Shown here in pieces: positions 52,368 to 59,547 of a stretch of DNA of 64,000 nt. Made by a program: the position numbers and the translations under genes. Each line of letters starts with the position of its first letter. Position 1 is the stretch's first letter. Below the pieces are notes generated by a model. That model did not search any database. It was not told where the DNA came from and worked only from the letters and a program-made list of their open reading frames with translations. Origin of the DNA: Hymenobacter sp. BT559 (GTDB lineage: Bacteria > Bacteroidota > Bacteroidia > Cytophagales > Hymenobacteraceae); NCBI RefSeq assembly GCF_016427535.1, contig NZ_JAELXV010000010.1, positions 1 through 64,000 of the forward strand, in the 5' to 3' direction.

Positions 52368-53774
52368 CTACTCGCTGAGCAGTACTGGGGTGCTGCCCGC
52401 CGCCTTGGGGGCCACTACTACCCGCTGATAGGGTTTGCTTGCGGTAGCTAGGTCCACATTTTGCACGGCTTGCACGGGGCCTAAGGTCTGGCTCATGGCG
52501 CCGCCTTTGGCATCGGTGTGCACCGTGAGCAGGGGGTAGTCGCGGGAATACGGGGCCTGCGTGGCGCGGCTGAGGTACACGTCGTAGTCGGTATCGGGCT
52601 GGAGATGGGCCAGCGAAAAAGACACGAGGTCGACCAAACCTTCGGAGCGCGTGACTAGCGAGCCAGCCGCCGCACCCGGCTGCGTGGGCTTCAACTGGCG
52701 CACCACGGCCGGCTGGTCTACCAACTGACGACCTAGGGCCGTAGCGGCTGGGACGCCGGCTAGCACGGCATTGGGCACGTAAACCAGCGCCATCGGCGCC
52801 TGACCGATTTTGCCTTTGCCGATTACCCGGTTGGTCGCCGTGTTGATGGCCACCACCGAGTCGGCGTTTTCCAGGCCCAGGTACACGCGGCTGGCATCGC
52901 CCGAGGCCCAAATACCATGCGGCAGCGCCCCCACCGGAATGGTGGCCAGTTGCTTGAAGCCGGGCTCGCGGGAGTACACTTTCACCACGTTTTCACCGCC
53001 CACTGTCACGTAGGCAACTTTTCCCAGGCCCGTTTCCAGGGTCGTGACGTGGTTGGTGATGGGGCCGGTATCGAGCACGCCCACGATGCGCAACTCCTTC
53101 ACATCCAGCACTGACACCTTACCCACGTCCTTGTGCGTAAACCAGGCCTGCTTGCCGTCCTTGCTGGCGAAGATGTTGGGAGAAAAGGGGCTGACGACCG
53201 GAATGCGCTTGATGATTTTGTATGTAGCCACGTCTACCACTGCTAGCTCGGGCGAGAAGCTAGAGCACACGAAAGCCAGCTTATTGTCGGGACTAAAGGC
53301 CACCATGCCGGGGCCGTTGGCCACTTGCACGCGGCGCGTTTCACGCATGGTGGCCACATCAATAACCGAGAGGTAGTCTTCGCCGCGTACCGTCACCCAG
53401 ACCTCCTTGCCATCGGGGCGGAAGGTAGGTTCGTGCGGGGCGCGGCCCACATACACGCTGCCCTTAATGGCGTTGGTGGCCGGGTCGATAAAGGTGACGT
53501 TGTTCGAGCCAATGGATACCACGGCCAGCGTCTTATGGTCGGGTGCGGCACCCATGCCGTGCACCATCACCTGGCCTTTATAGAGTGGCGTCAGCACATC
53601 AGGCTGGGGCTTGCCTAGGATAATCTGGCCTAGCAGCTTGTTGTCGGCTGGGTCAATAACTGAGACGGTATTCGAAATCTGGTCGGCCGTGTACACCCGG
53701 TCGCGGTGGCTCACAGCCTGGGCGTGGGTGGCGAGGGCGCTGGTCAGCAGCAGCCCAGAAAGTGTGTATTTCAT
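52368..53774 (-). CDS. Secreted YncE-like beta-propeller protein, 468 aa
   Basis: The start is the ATG at 53774 (MKYTLSGLLLTSALATHAQA), a signal peptide; the 35 extra residues of the longer frame look spurious. A seven-bladed YVTN-type propeller (about 25-355) repeats VSVIDPADNK, VTFIDPATNA, LSVIDVATMR, LAVVDVATYK and so on, followed by a C-terminal beta-sandwich of about 100 residues. It lies 10 bp after a DUF305 gene and is likely co-transcribed. DUF305/propeller pairs are often found with copper or stress genes; here the role is open. Confidence 0.85.
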   Translation of the reverse strand: MKYTLSGLLLTSALATHAQAVSHRDRVYTADQISNTVSVIDPADNKLLGQIILGKPQPDVLTPLYKGQVMVHGMGAAPDHKTLAVVSIGSNNVTFIDPATNAIKGSVYVGRAPHEPTFRPDGKEVWVTVRGEDYLSVIDVATMRETRRVQVANGPGMVAFSPDNKLAFVCSSFSPELAVVDVATYKIIKRIPVVSPFSPNIFASKDGKQAWFTHKDVGKVSVLDVKELRIVGVLDTGPITNHVTTLETGLGKVAYVTVGGENVVKVYSREPGFKQLATIPVGALPHGIWASGDASRVYLGLENADSVVAINTATNRVIGKGKIGQAPMALVYVPNAVLAGVPAATALGRQLVDQPAVVRQLKPTQPGAAAGSLVTRSEGLVDLVSFSLAHLQPDTDYDVYLSRATQAPYSRDYPLLTVHTDAKGGAMSQTLGPVQAVQNVDLATASKPYQRVVVAPKAAGSTPVLLSE

Positions 53775-53784
53775 AAGCAAGAAC

Positions 53785-54261
53785 TTAGTGGTGAGGAGTC
53801 GGCGCGGCGCTGGTAGTGGCGGGCCGGTGCTTGCGCAGCCAAGCCTGCATCTGCTGAATCTCGACCTGTTGCTCGGCAATAATGCTCTGGGCCAGCCGGC
53901 GCAGTTCGGGGTCTTTGCCGTAGAGGAGTTGCAGGCGGGCCATGTCCACGGCGCCCTGGTGGTGAGGTGCCATCATGGCCGCGAAGCTGGCGTCGATATC
54001 AGTAGGCGACACGCCACCCATCTGGTGCATCCCGTTGTCCATCACGGTCATTGCCGAATCCATCTGCTGGTGAAAAGCCGCCGCAGGCGAGCCAGGGGGT
54101 AGGGCGGGCATCACCATGCCACTCATCGCGAGCATGGCCTGTGAAGAGTGGCTTTTTGCCGCCGGTATGCCGTGGTGCTCATGCGTTTGGGCTTGTGCTG
54201 CCGCCACTAGCGTAGCAGCCAGCAGCGCAAGCAGCGGTAGGTATGTTAGGGTGAGCTTCAT
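53785..54261 (-). CDS. DUF305-family secreted protein, 158 aa
   Basis: The ATG at 54261 (MKLTLTYLPLLALLAATLVA) starts a signal peptide; an in-frame TTG lies two codons earlier. The ferritin-like DUF305 core has FAAMMAPHHQGAVDMARLQL and LRRLAQSIIAEQQVEIQQMQ; the mature N-terminus is rich in His and Met (HEHHG, MSGMVMPAL), as in copper-linked members. Probably binds metal in the periplasm. Ten bp before the propeller gene in the same operon. Confidence 0.88.
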   Translation of the reverse strand: MKLTLTYLPLLALLAATLVAAAQAQTHEHHGIPAAKSHSSQAMLAMSGMVMPALPPGSPAAAFHQQMDSAMTVMDNGMHQMGGVSPTDIDASFAAMMAPHHQGAVDMARLQLLYGKDPELRRLAQSIIAEQQVEIQQMQAWLRKHRPATTSAAPTPHH

Positions 54262-54340
54262 ATACAATGCGTTTAGACAGGGGTAGGCGATGAACCATGT
54301 GCTAGTTGCACCCCCCTAGGGGAGTTACCCGGTGGCTGGC

Positions 54341-54793
54341 CTACCGGTTGCGGACTGCTGGGGGTGGCCCAACTACTTCATCGCCCACCTCGGCCGAAGC
54401 CCGGGCAAATGCTTCCATGTCGGGCGGTGTGGTGGGGGGTAGGCCCGATGGGTCGGCCGCGGTGCCCGCCGCTTTGATGAGTTGGGCAAAGCCACTGGGC
54501 GAGGCGACTACTAGCCCCCGCGACTGCGCCGGGCCACTCACGACGGCATGGATAGTACCGCGCGGGATGAAGAAGTTTTCGCCCGGTTGCACGACTACTA
54601 CGCCCGCTTCGGTGTGCACGCTAAACTCGCCTTCCAGCACAAACAAGTGCTCGGAATACATGGTGTGGCGGTGCATCGGCGTGGCTACCTCGGGCTGAAA
54701 AGTGCCCTCAATGAGGTCGTAGCGGCCTTCGGTCGTTTCGTGGTCGGCCAGAATGCGCGTGAGGGTGCCCAAAAGCCAGAAAGACTGGTTCAT
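54341..54793 (-). CDS. Cupin-domain protein, 150 aa
   Basis: A single cupin barrel with metal-ligand motifs PMHRHTMYSEHLFVLEGE (HxH...E) and PGENFFIPRGTIHAV (PxG...H). This is the size of small quercetinase-like cupins. Metal and substrate unknown. Transcribed away from the propeller operon; the 132-bp upstream gap contains a strong hairpin. Confidence 0.85.
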   Translation of the reverse strand: MNQSFWLLGTLTRILADHETTEGRYDLIEGTFQPEVATPMHRHTMYSEHLFVLEGEFSVHTEAGVVVVQPGENFFIPRGTIHAVVSGPAQSRGLVVASPSGFAQLIKAAGTAADPSGLPPTTPPDMEAFARASAEVGDEVVGPPPAVRNR

Positions 54794-54855
54794 GAATTAG
54801 AACTGATAGGTTAGTAAAGAGAGCACCGCGAACGGGCGCCTTACCCCTGTATCAA

Positions 54856-54899
54856 CAGCCCCTGCCTTCTACCCTAACTTGGGTAAAAAGCAGGGGCTG
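54856..54899 (-). terminator. Hairpin after the esterase gene
   Basis: Perfect 10-base arms (54856-54865 and 54890-54899) with an inner TACCC/GGGTA stem sit 26 bases past the end of the minus-strand esterase gene. No T-run follows, so it may be a transcription pause or mRNA end signal rather than a classic terminator. Confidence 0.6.
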
Positions 54900-54924
54900 A
54901 AGGAGTCGAAAGCAAAGCGGGAGT

Positions 54925-55896
54925 CTAGCCGAGGTACTTCTTGAGTTCGGCCGCCGCGTGCACAAATAGCGACTTGACGGCCGGTACCTCAGCTAGGGCG
55001 TTGAGCAGGCCGAAGTCGTGAATCATGCCGTTGTAGCGGATGGTAGTGGCGGGCACGCCGGCTTCGCTGAGCTGGCGGCCGTAGGCTTCGCCCTCGTCGC
55101 GCAGAATGTCGTTTTCGGCTACCTGAATGAGAGCCGGGGGGAGACCGGCCAGTTGCTCGGAAGTCGCGTTGAGAGGCGACGCGTAGATTTCCTGGCGCTG
55201 CGCGGGGTCGGTGGTATAGGTGCTCCACATCCACTTCATGAGCGGTGCAGTGAGGAACCGGTCCTGGCCATACAACTCAAACGACTCGGTGCTAAAAGCC
55301 GCGCTGGTCACGGGCCACATCAGGATTTGCAGCTTGATGCGCGGCCCACCTTTCTCCTTGGCCATGAGGCAGGTTACGGCCGTCATATTGCCGCCCACGC
55401 TGTTGCCGACGATAGCTAGGCTCTGGCCGTCCACGTTGATTTCGGCACCATTTTCTGCTACCCACTTGGTGGCGGCGTAGATTTCGTTGATGGCTTGCGG
55501 GTACTGCGCATCGGGGCTAGGCGTGTAGTCCACGAATACGGCCACGTAGCCCGAAGCCACCACTAGGTCGCGTACCATGCGCTGGTGGGTGGGGAAGTCG
55601 CCGAGCACCCAGCCACCGCCATGAATGAAGATGAACACGGGCAACACCGTACCAGCGGTGCTGGAGGGGCGCACGATGTGCAGGGGTATCGTGTAGCCGT
55701 CCTGCTCGATGGTGCGTTGCGTGGTTTCCACGCCCGAGAGGTCCACCTTCACCGAAGCTTGCGCGCCAGCCAGCACCTGGCGGGCGTCGGGCACGGGCAG
55801 CGTTTCGAGGCCGGGGCCACCGGTATTCAGGGCTTTGAGAAACTCAGTGACTTGTGGGTCAATATGCTGGTCGGTGGCAAAAGGAGAGGCTTGCAT
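54925..55896 (-). CDS. Alpha/beta hydrolase of the hormone-sensitive-lipase type, 323 aa
   Basis: The oxyanion-hole motif is HGGGW (92-96). The nucleophile is Ser166 in GNSVGG, and the other triad members are likely Asp263 (ENDILRDEG) and His293 (GMIHDFG). Length and motifs fit the HSL-like family of esterases. No signal peptide, so cytoplasmic. Next to a group of small redox and detox genes on the same strand; natural substrate unknown. Confidence 0.92.
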   Translation of the reverse strand: MQASPFATDQHIDPQVTEFLKALNTGGPGLETLPVPDARQVLAGAQASVKVDLSGVETTQRTIEQDGYTIPLHIVRPSSTAGTVLPVFIFIHGGGWVLGDFPTHQRMVRDLVVASGYVAVFVDYTPSPDAQYPQAINEIYAATKWVAENGAEINVDGQSLAIVGNSVGGNMTAVTCLMAKEKGGPRIKLQILMWPVTSAAFSTESFELYGQDRFLTAPLMKWMWSTYTTDPAQRQEIYASPLNATSEQLAGLPPALIQVAENDILRDEGEAYGRQLSEAGVPATTIRYNGMIHDFGLLNALAEVPAVKSLFVHAAAELKKYLG

Positions 55897-55971
55897 AGGC
55901 TTGGCAAATTATGGATTGTGCGCTTAATGGCACATGGTGAAAAAGAAACAGCGTAGTAGAGTGGCCCGCCG

Positions 55972-56571
55972 TTACGCCGGAAACCGGGCCAGATTAGTGC
56001 CCGACAGCGGGCCGGGAAACTGCTGAAAGCGGCCGCCCGTGGCCAACCCGCCCAAGTCGATGCCGGCAAAGCCCATGGCGTCGAGCAAGTGCATGACTTC
56101 CGCTTTGGCCGAAGCGTCGTCGCCGGAAATGAAGATGACCCGCTTTCCTACTCCCTCGCTAGGGTCGAGGGCCAAAATGGCCGCTCCCATAGCGTTAAAG
56201 CCCTTTACGACGCGGGCGCCGGGGGCTTGCTCGGCCACGATTTCGGAGGACGTTTTTGGGCCTAGGTCCAGCGCTTTGAAGTCGGGGAAATGAATGGCGT
56301 TGGTCGTGTCTACGACCACCTGGTTTTGCCAGGCGGGCACGTGGGCCAGCACGTCGGCCACAGCATCCCACGGCACCGACAGCAGCACGAGGTCGGCCTG
56401 CACGGCTTCTTCGACCGTGCCAGCTCGCACGCCCGGCCCTAGGGTCGCTGCCAACTCGGTGAGGGCGGCCGGCCCCGATTTGCTACTGATGACAACTTCA
56501 AAGCCCGCTTTGGCCGCGTGGCGAACAAACGCCTGGGCAATGTTGCCCGCGCCGATAGTTCCTATTTTCAT
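55972..56571 (-). CDS. NAD(P)-binding F420-reductase-like oxidoreductase, 199 aa
   Basis: The ATG at 56571 (MKIGTIGAGNIAQAF) begins the Rossmann fold; the longer frame is poor. GTIGAGNIAQA is the dinucleotide motif, VISSKSGP binds the phosphate of NADPH in relatives, and VVDTTNAIHF and VVKGFNAMG are typical of NADPH-dependent F420 reductase-like proteins. A bare domain of about 200 residues; the true substrate is not evident. It lies 75 bp before the esterase gene. Confidence 0.85.
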   Translation of the reverse strand: MKIGTIGAGNIAQAFVRHAAKAGFEVVISSKSGPAALTELAATLGPGVRAGTVEEAVQADLVLLSVPWDAVADVLAHVPAWQNQVVVDTTNAIHFPDFKALDLGPKTSSEIVAEQAPGARVVKGFNAMGAAILALDPSEGVGKRVIFISGDDASAKAEVMHLLDAMGFAGIDLGGLATGGRFQQFPGPLSGTNLARFPA

Positions 56572-56620
56572 AGAGTTTGGGATGAGGTGAAATGTAAGTA
56601 TTTGAAGAAAAGCGGAGTGC

Positions 56621-56938
56621 CTAGTGCGCGCCGGCGGGCCGGTAGCCGGGGGCGACCAGCCGGTACCAATCGGGGTGCTGATGGATGTAGCGCGCCACAA
56701 ACGGGCACAGCGGAATGATAGTCAGGTGGCGCTTGTCGGCCTGGTGCAGCACCTTTTCCACGAGGGCGCTGCCTACCCCCTGGCCTTGCAGGGCGGGGGG
56801 GACTTCGGTGTGTATCAGGCTTAGGTACTGGAGATGCAACTGGTACTGTACCAAAGCAGTAGCGTCCGCCACTTCCAGCTCAAATTGCTGGTCGTAGGTG
56901 TTGTCTACCAGGGGTATGGCTTGATAGGCGGGGTTCAT
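56621..56938 (-). CDS. GNAT-family N-acetyltransferase, 105 aa
   Basis: A short acetyltransferase with the acetyl-CoA-binding motif QGQGVGSALVEKVLHQA (about 54-70) and an end like IIPLCPFVARYIHQHP, the YjdJ/NATD1-like small GNAT type. The start ATG overlaps the pirin stop by 4 bp (56935-56938), so it is translated with pirin. Substrate unknown. Confidence 0.9.
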   Translation of the reverse strand: MNPAYQAIPLVDNTYDQQFELEVADATALVQYQLHLQYLSLIHTEVPPALQGQGVGSALVEKVLHQADKRHLTIIPLCPFVARYIHQHPDWYRLVAPGYRPAGAH

Positions 56939-57852
56939 AGCAGGGTGATGCGGGTGGATAAGTCCTGCGGTGACGTGACGACTTCGTACTTGATTTGCCC
57001 GTACTCGCCAGCGAAAAAATCTTCGTAAGCCATCGCTATTTCCGCGTGGCTGTTCATCACGAAGGGCCCTTGGGCCACCATGGGCTCGGGTATCGGCTCG
57101 CCGCCGAATACCAGCACGCTGACCGGCTCGATACTAGGATTGGTGAAAATGATAGGGCCAACTTCCGCACCAAACAGCACCAACTCGCTTTGGCCATACG
57201 ACTGGCCATTAAGCCGTACCGACTCGGCCGGGACAAAGGCGGCGTAGTCCAGGCCTATTTTGGTAGCTAGGGTAAACGTGGCCTTAGGGTTGAGTTGCAA
57301 GAGGTACAAGAACTGCGGGCTGCTGGTGGGCACCGGCGAGGTGGCATCGCCCAGCGCCCCGAGCAGCACCCGGAGGCTACCAGCTACCTCGGGTAGCAGC
57401 ACTTCGGGCACCGCCGTCGAGTGCAGGGCCAGGTAGTCGGGGGCTTCTGCTTTGTGGCGGGCGGGCAGGTTTAGCCAGAACTGGAGCGCGTGCAGCACGC
57501 CGCCTTTAGCTTGAAAATCCAGGCTGGGGTTTTCGTCGTGTAGCACGCCCCGGCCGGCCTTCATCCACTGCGCGCCGCCGGCCACTACCACGCCGTGGTG
57601 GCCGGCGCTATCGTAGTGCTCCAGGGCGCCGCTCAGCACGTAGGTGAAAGTGGCAATGCCCCGGTGCGGGTGGGCCGTTTCGCCGGTGGGCGCCTTGGGC
57701 ACCTGGGGCTCGAACCGGGTGGGGTACACGTGGTCAAGGAAAACGAATGGGCCTACGGCTGCCACCATGCGGCTGGGCAGCAGCCGGTTGACGAGTAGCT
57801 TGCCCACTTTAGCATTGGTGCCCCCAACCTGCGCAATGATGGATTTGGCCAT
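56935..57852 (-). CDS. Pirin-family protein, 305 aa
   Basis: Two cupin barrels; the N-terminal one has the metal set His61, His63 (HPHRG), His105 and Glu107 (LHDENPS), as in bacterial pirins (quercetin 2,3-dioxygenase-like). The second half (pirin_C) includes VFGGEPIPEPMVAQGPFVMN. It is coupled to the GNAT gene downstream. An FNR-type box upstream (57930-57943), centred 41.5 bases before the expected start, suggests control by a Crp/Fnr protein, two of which are encoded next. Confidence 0.92.
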   Translation of the reverse strand: MAKSIIAQVGGTNAKVGKLLVNRLLPSRMVAAVGPFVFLDHVYPTRFEPQVPKAPTGETAHPHRGIATFTYVLSGALEHYDSAGHHGVVVAGGAQWMKAGRGVLHDENPSLDFQAKGGVLHALQFWLNLPARHKAEAPDYLALHSTAVPEVLLPEVAGSLRVLLGALGDATSPVPTSSPQFLYLLQLNPKATFTLATKIGLDYAAFVPAESVRLNGQSYGQSELVLFGAEVGPIIFTNPSIEPVSVLVFGGEPIPEPMVAQGPFVMNSHAEIAMAYEDFFAGEYGQIKYEVVTSPQDLSTRITLL

Positions 57853-57898
57853 GGCGTGCGTGCTAGTTTGCAGGGCCTATACTGGAGCGCTGCTGTTG

Positions 57899-57943
57899 CA
57901 AAGGTGGTCAGTTGGGTGAGGGCGTTTCGTTGACTTATATCAA
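57899..57943 (-). promoter_or_regulatory. FNR-type box and -7 box ahead of the pirin gene
   Basis: TTGACTTATATCAA at 57930-57943 and, on the minus strand, CACCTTTG at 57906-57899, again 23 bases apart, as before the UBP gene. The box overlaps the stop codon of the Crp/Fnr gene at 57940. Matching spacing and sequence at two separate promoters argues against chance. Confidence 0.75.
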
Positions 57944-58551
57944 GAAAGCACCTCGGCGAGTGGGGTTTTTACCGCCAGCTGCCGCATGCGAATGCGGCTC
58001 AGGGTTTCGGGCAAAATGCCGAGGTACGACGCAATCAGGTGTTGGCAAAAGCGGTGCTCGTAGTTAGGGTGCTGCGCCCGAAACGCGACGTAGCGCTCCT
58101 CGGCCGTTCTGGAGATGGTGGCCTCCAAGCGCTTCTGGGTGGCAATGCTTTGGCGCCGGTTTACGCCCCGCATCAGCTCGGCCCAGGCGGGCACGGTTCT
58201 GAGCAACTCTTGCATTTGGGCGTGCGTTATCAGCAGCAAGCTGCTATCTTCCACTGCCTCCAAGTAATAGCGCGATGGCGTGAGCAAAACCCAGCTTTCC
58301 CGGTCGCCTACCCAGCAGTTTTCGACCCCTAGGCTGAGCACGTGCTCGCTGCCTTTATCGCCCACGCTGTATAGGCGCAGCGCGCCCGTCAGCACAAAGA
58401 CCAGGTGCTTGCAAATTTCACCCGCTCGCACCAAAAAGGCCTTTTTCTTCAGATTTTTGGGCATAAACGCGGCGCAGATACGCGCAAAATCTGCGTCGGA
58501 AACGGGGGTAGTACTACCAGCGTCGAGGTACGTGCGGAAGGAGGTATGCAT
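57940..58551 (-). CDS. Crp/Fnr-family transcriptional regulator, 203 aa
   Basis: The ATG at 58551 (MHTSFRTYLDAG) is preferred over a GTG three codons upstream. An N-terminal cyclic-nucleotide-like barrel (about 30-120, FLVRAGEICKHLVFVLTG) joins a C-terminal helix-turn-helix whose recognition helix reads LPETLSRIR. The E-x2-S-R order is that of FNR, which reads TTGAT half-sites. No N-terminal Cys set for an iron-sulfur cluster is present, so it is not an oxygen-sensing FNR in the usual way. It is a good candidate for binding the boxes at 50343 and 57930. Confidence 0.9.
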   Translation of the reverse strand: MHTSFRTYLDAGSTTPVSDADFARICAAFMPKNLKKKAFLVRAGEICKHLVFVLTGALRLYSVGDKGSEHVLSLGVENCWVGDRESWVLLTPSRYYLEAVEDSSLLLITHAQMQELLRTVPAWAELMRGVNRRQSIATQKRLEATISRTAEERYVAFRAQHPNYEHRFCQHLIASYLGILPETLSRIRMRQLAVKTPLAEVLS

Positions 58552-58607
58552 CGGTATCACTATAAGGGTTAGAAGCAGACCTAGGCGCTTTGCAAGCGGC
58601 GTCCAGG

Positions 58608-59216
58608 TCAGAAATCGTCCCTTTCAGCCGTAGCCGGGGCGAGTGGTAGCTTGGCCCGAATGCGGCTCAGGGTTTCGGGTGAAATGCCGAGGTAAGAGGC
58701 AATCATGAGCTGCGAAAACCGTTGCACATAAGTAGGATGCTGGGCAATGAAGGCAGCGTAGCGCTCCTCGGCCGAGCACGAAATGGCATCGTGCAGGCGC
58801 TTTTGCGTCGCAATGGCATTGCGCTCGTCTTGGATGCGCACCAGCTCGGCTACCAGCGGCACGGTGCGCACGAGGTGCTGGGCTTGAGGGCAATTGACGA
58901 GCAGGAGCTGCGAGTCTTCCAGAGCCTCGATATAGTAGGGCGACGGGGTGAGCTGCGACCAGCTTTCCCGGTCGCCTATCCACATGTTTTCTACCCCCAG
59001 TACGTGAATGTGCTTGTTGCCGCGCGCATCTACTGAGTAGAGTCGTAACGCGCCCTGCACCACAAACGCCTGATATTGACACACTTCGCCTGCCCGCAAC
59101 AGAAATTGCTTCTTCTGAAGTTTATAGGGTAACAGCTCGGCCGTAACCAGGTCAAAATCAGCATTGGAAATAGTGGAGCAGGTTTGCTGGTCGATGTAGT
59201 CGCGGAGAACCTGCAT
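58608..59216 (-). CDS. Crp/Fnr-family transcriptional regulator, 202 aa
   Basis: The ATG at 59216 (MQVLRDYIDQQTC) is chosen; the 23 extra residues of the longer frame look unlike the family. It is a paralogue of the gene 56 bp downstream: the same barrel (FLLRAGEVCQYQAFVVQG) and a recognition helix SPETLSRIRAKL. Divergent from the sigma-54 regulator gene at 59548, with a palindromic site between. No cofactor ligands are evident; the effector may be a nucleotide or a redox or small-molecule ligand. Confidence 0.9.
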   Translation of the reverse strand: MQVLRDYIDQQTCSTISNADFDLVTAELLPYKLQKKQFLLRAGEVCQYQAFVVQGALRLYSVDARGNKHIHVLGVENMWIGDRESWSQLTPSPYYIEALEDSQLLLVNCPQAQHLVRTVPLVAELVRIQDERNAIATQKRLHDAISCSAEERYAAFIAQHPTYVQRFSQLMIASYLGISPETLSRIRAKLPLAPATAERDDF

Positions 59217-59547
59217 AACATGAGCGAAAAAGGCGGAGAATCTATAGTCACTTGGCAGGTTGCCAAATGGGTGCCAATAGCCCAATCTAAATTGGTTGTT
59301 ATCCTAAAAACCCTTAAAAAACAGCTACTTAACAATGACAAAATGCAAGTTTTAAGTACGTGGAAAATTCTCCATCGTGTTGGATTATCCAATATATTGG
59401 AGATTTTTTTGGATAAATGTTCTATGAAATTCAGCTTCGCAGCCTACCTTACATCAGCTAGGTGTCCTAGCCAACAAGTCCGGCTACCACGCCTTCTAAA
59501 CTTCCCGGTCGCTTAGGCAGCCACTTGCTACCCCTGCCCAATCGCAC
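59217..59547. promoter_or_regulatory. Divergent regulatory region with palindrome at 59388-59401
   Basis: TCCAATATATTGGA at 59388-59401 is a perfect 14-bp palindrome, and TTGGATTATCCAA at 59380-59392 is a second, overlapping one; TTGGAT recurs at 59409-59414. These lie between the Crp/Fnr gene and the sigma-54-type regulator and may be operators. The region is AT-rich and non-coding; no -12/-24 sigma-54 promoter was found. Confidence 0.45.

Noticed and set aside
51877-52911. Long 344-codon reading of the 143-aa gene
   Set aside because: The first 200 codons lie in another frame of the beta-propeller gene on the same strand and encode Arg/Pro-rich nonsense; the ATG at 52308 gives the sensible protein.
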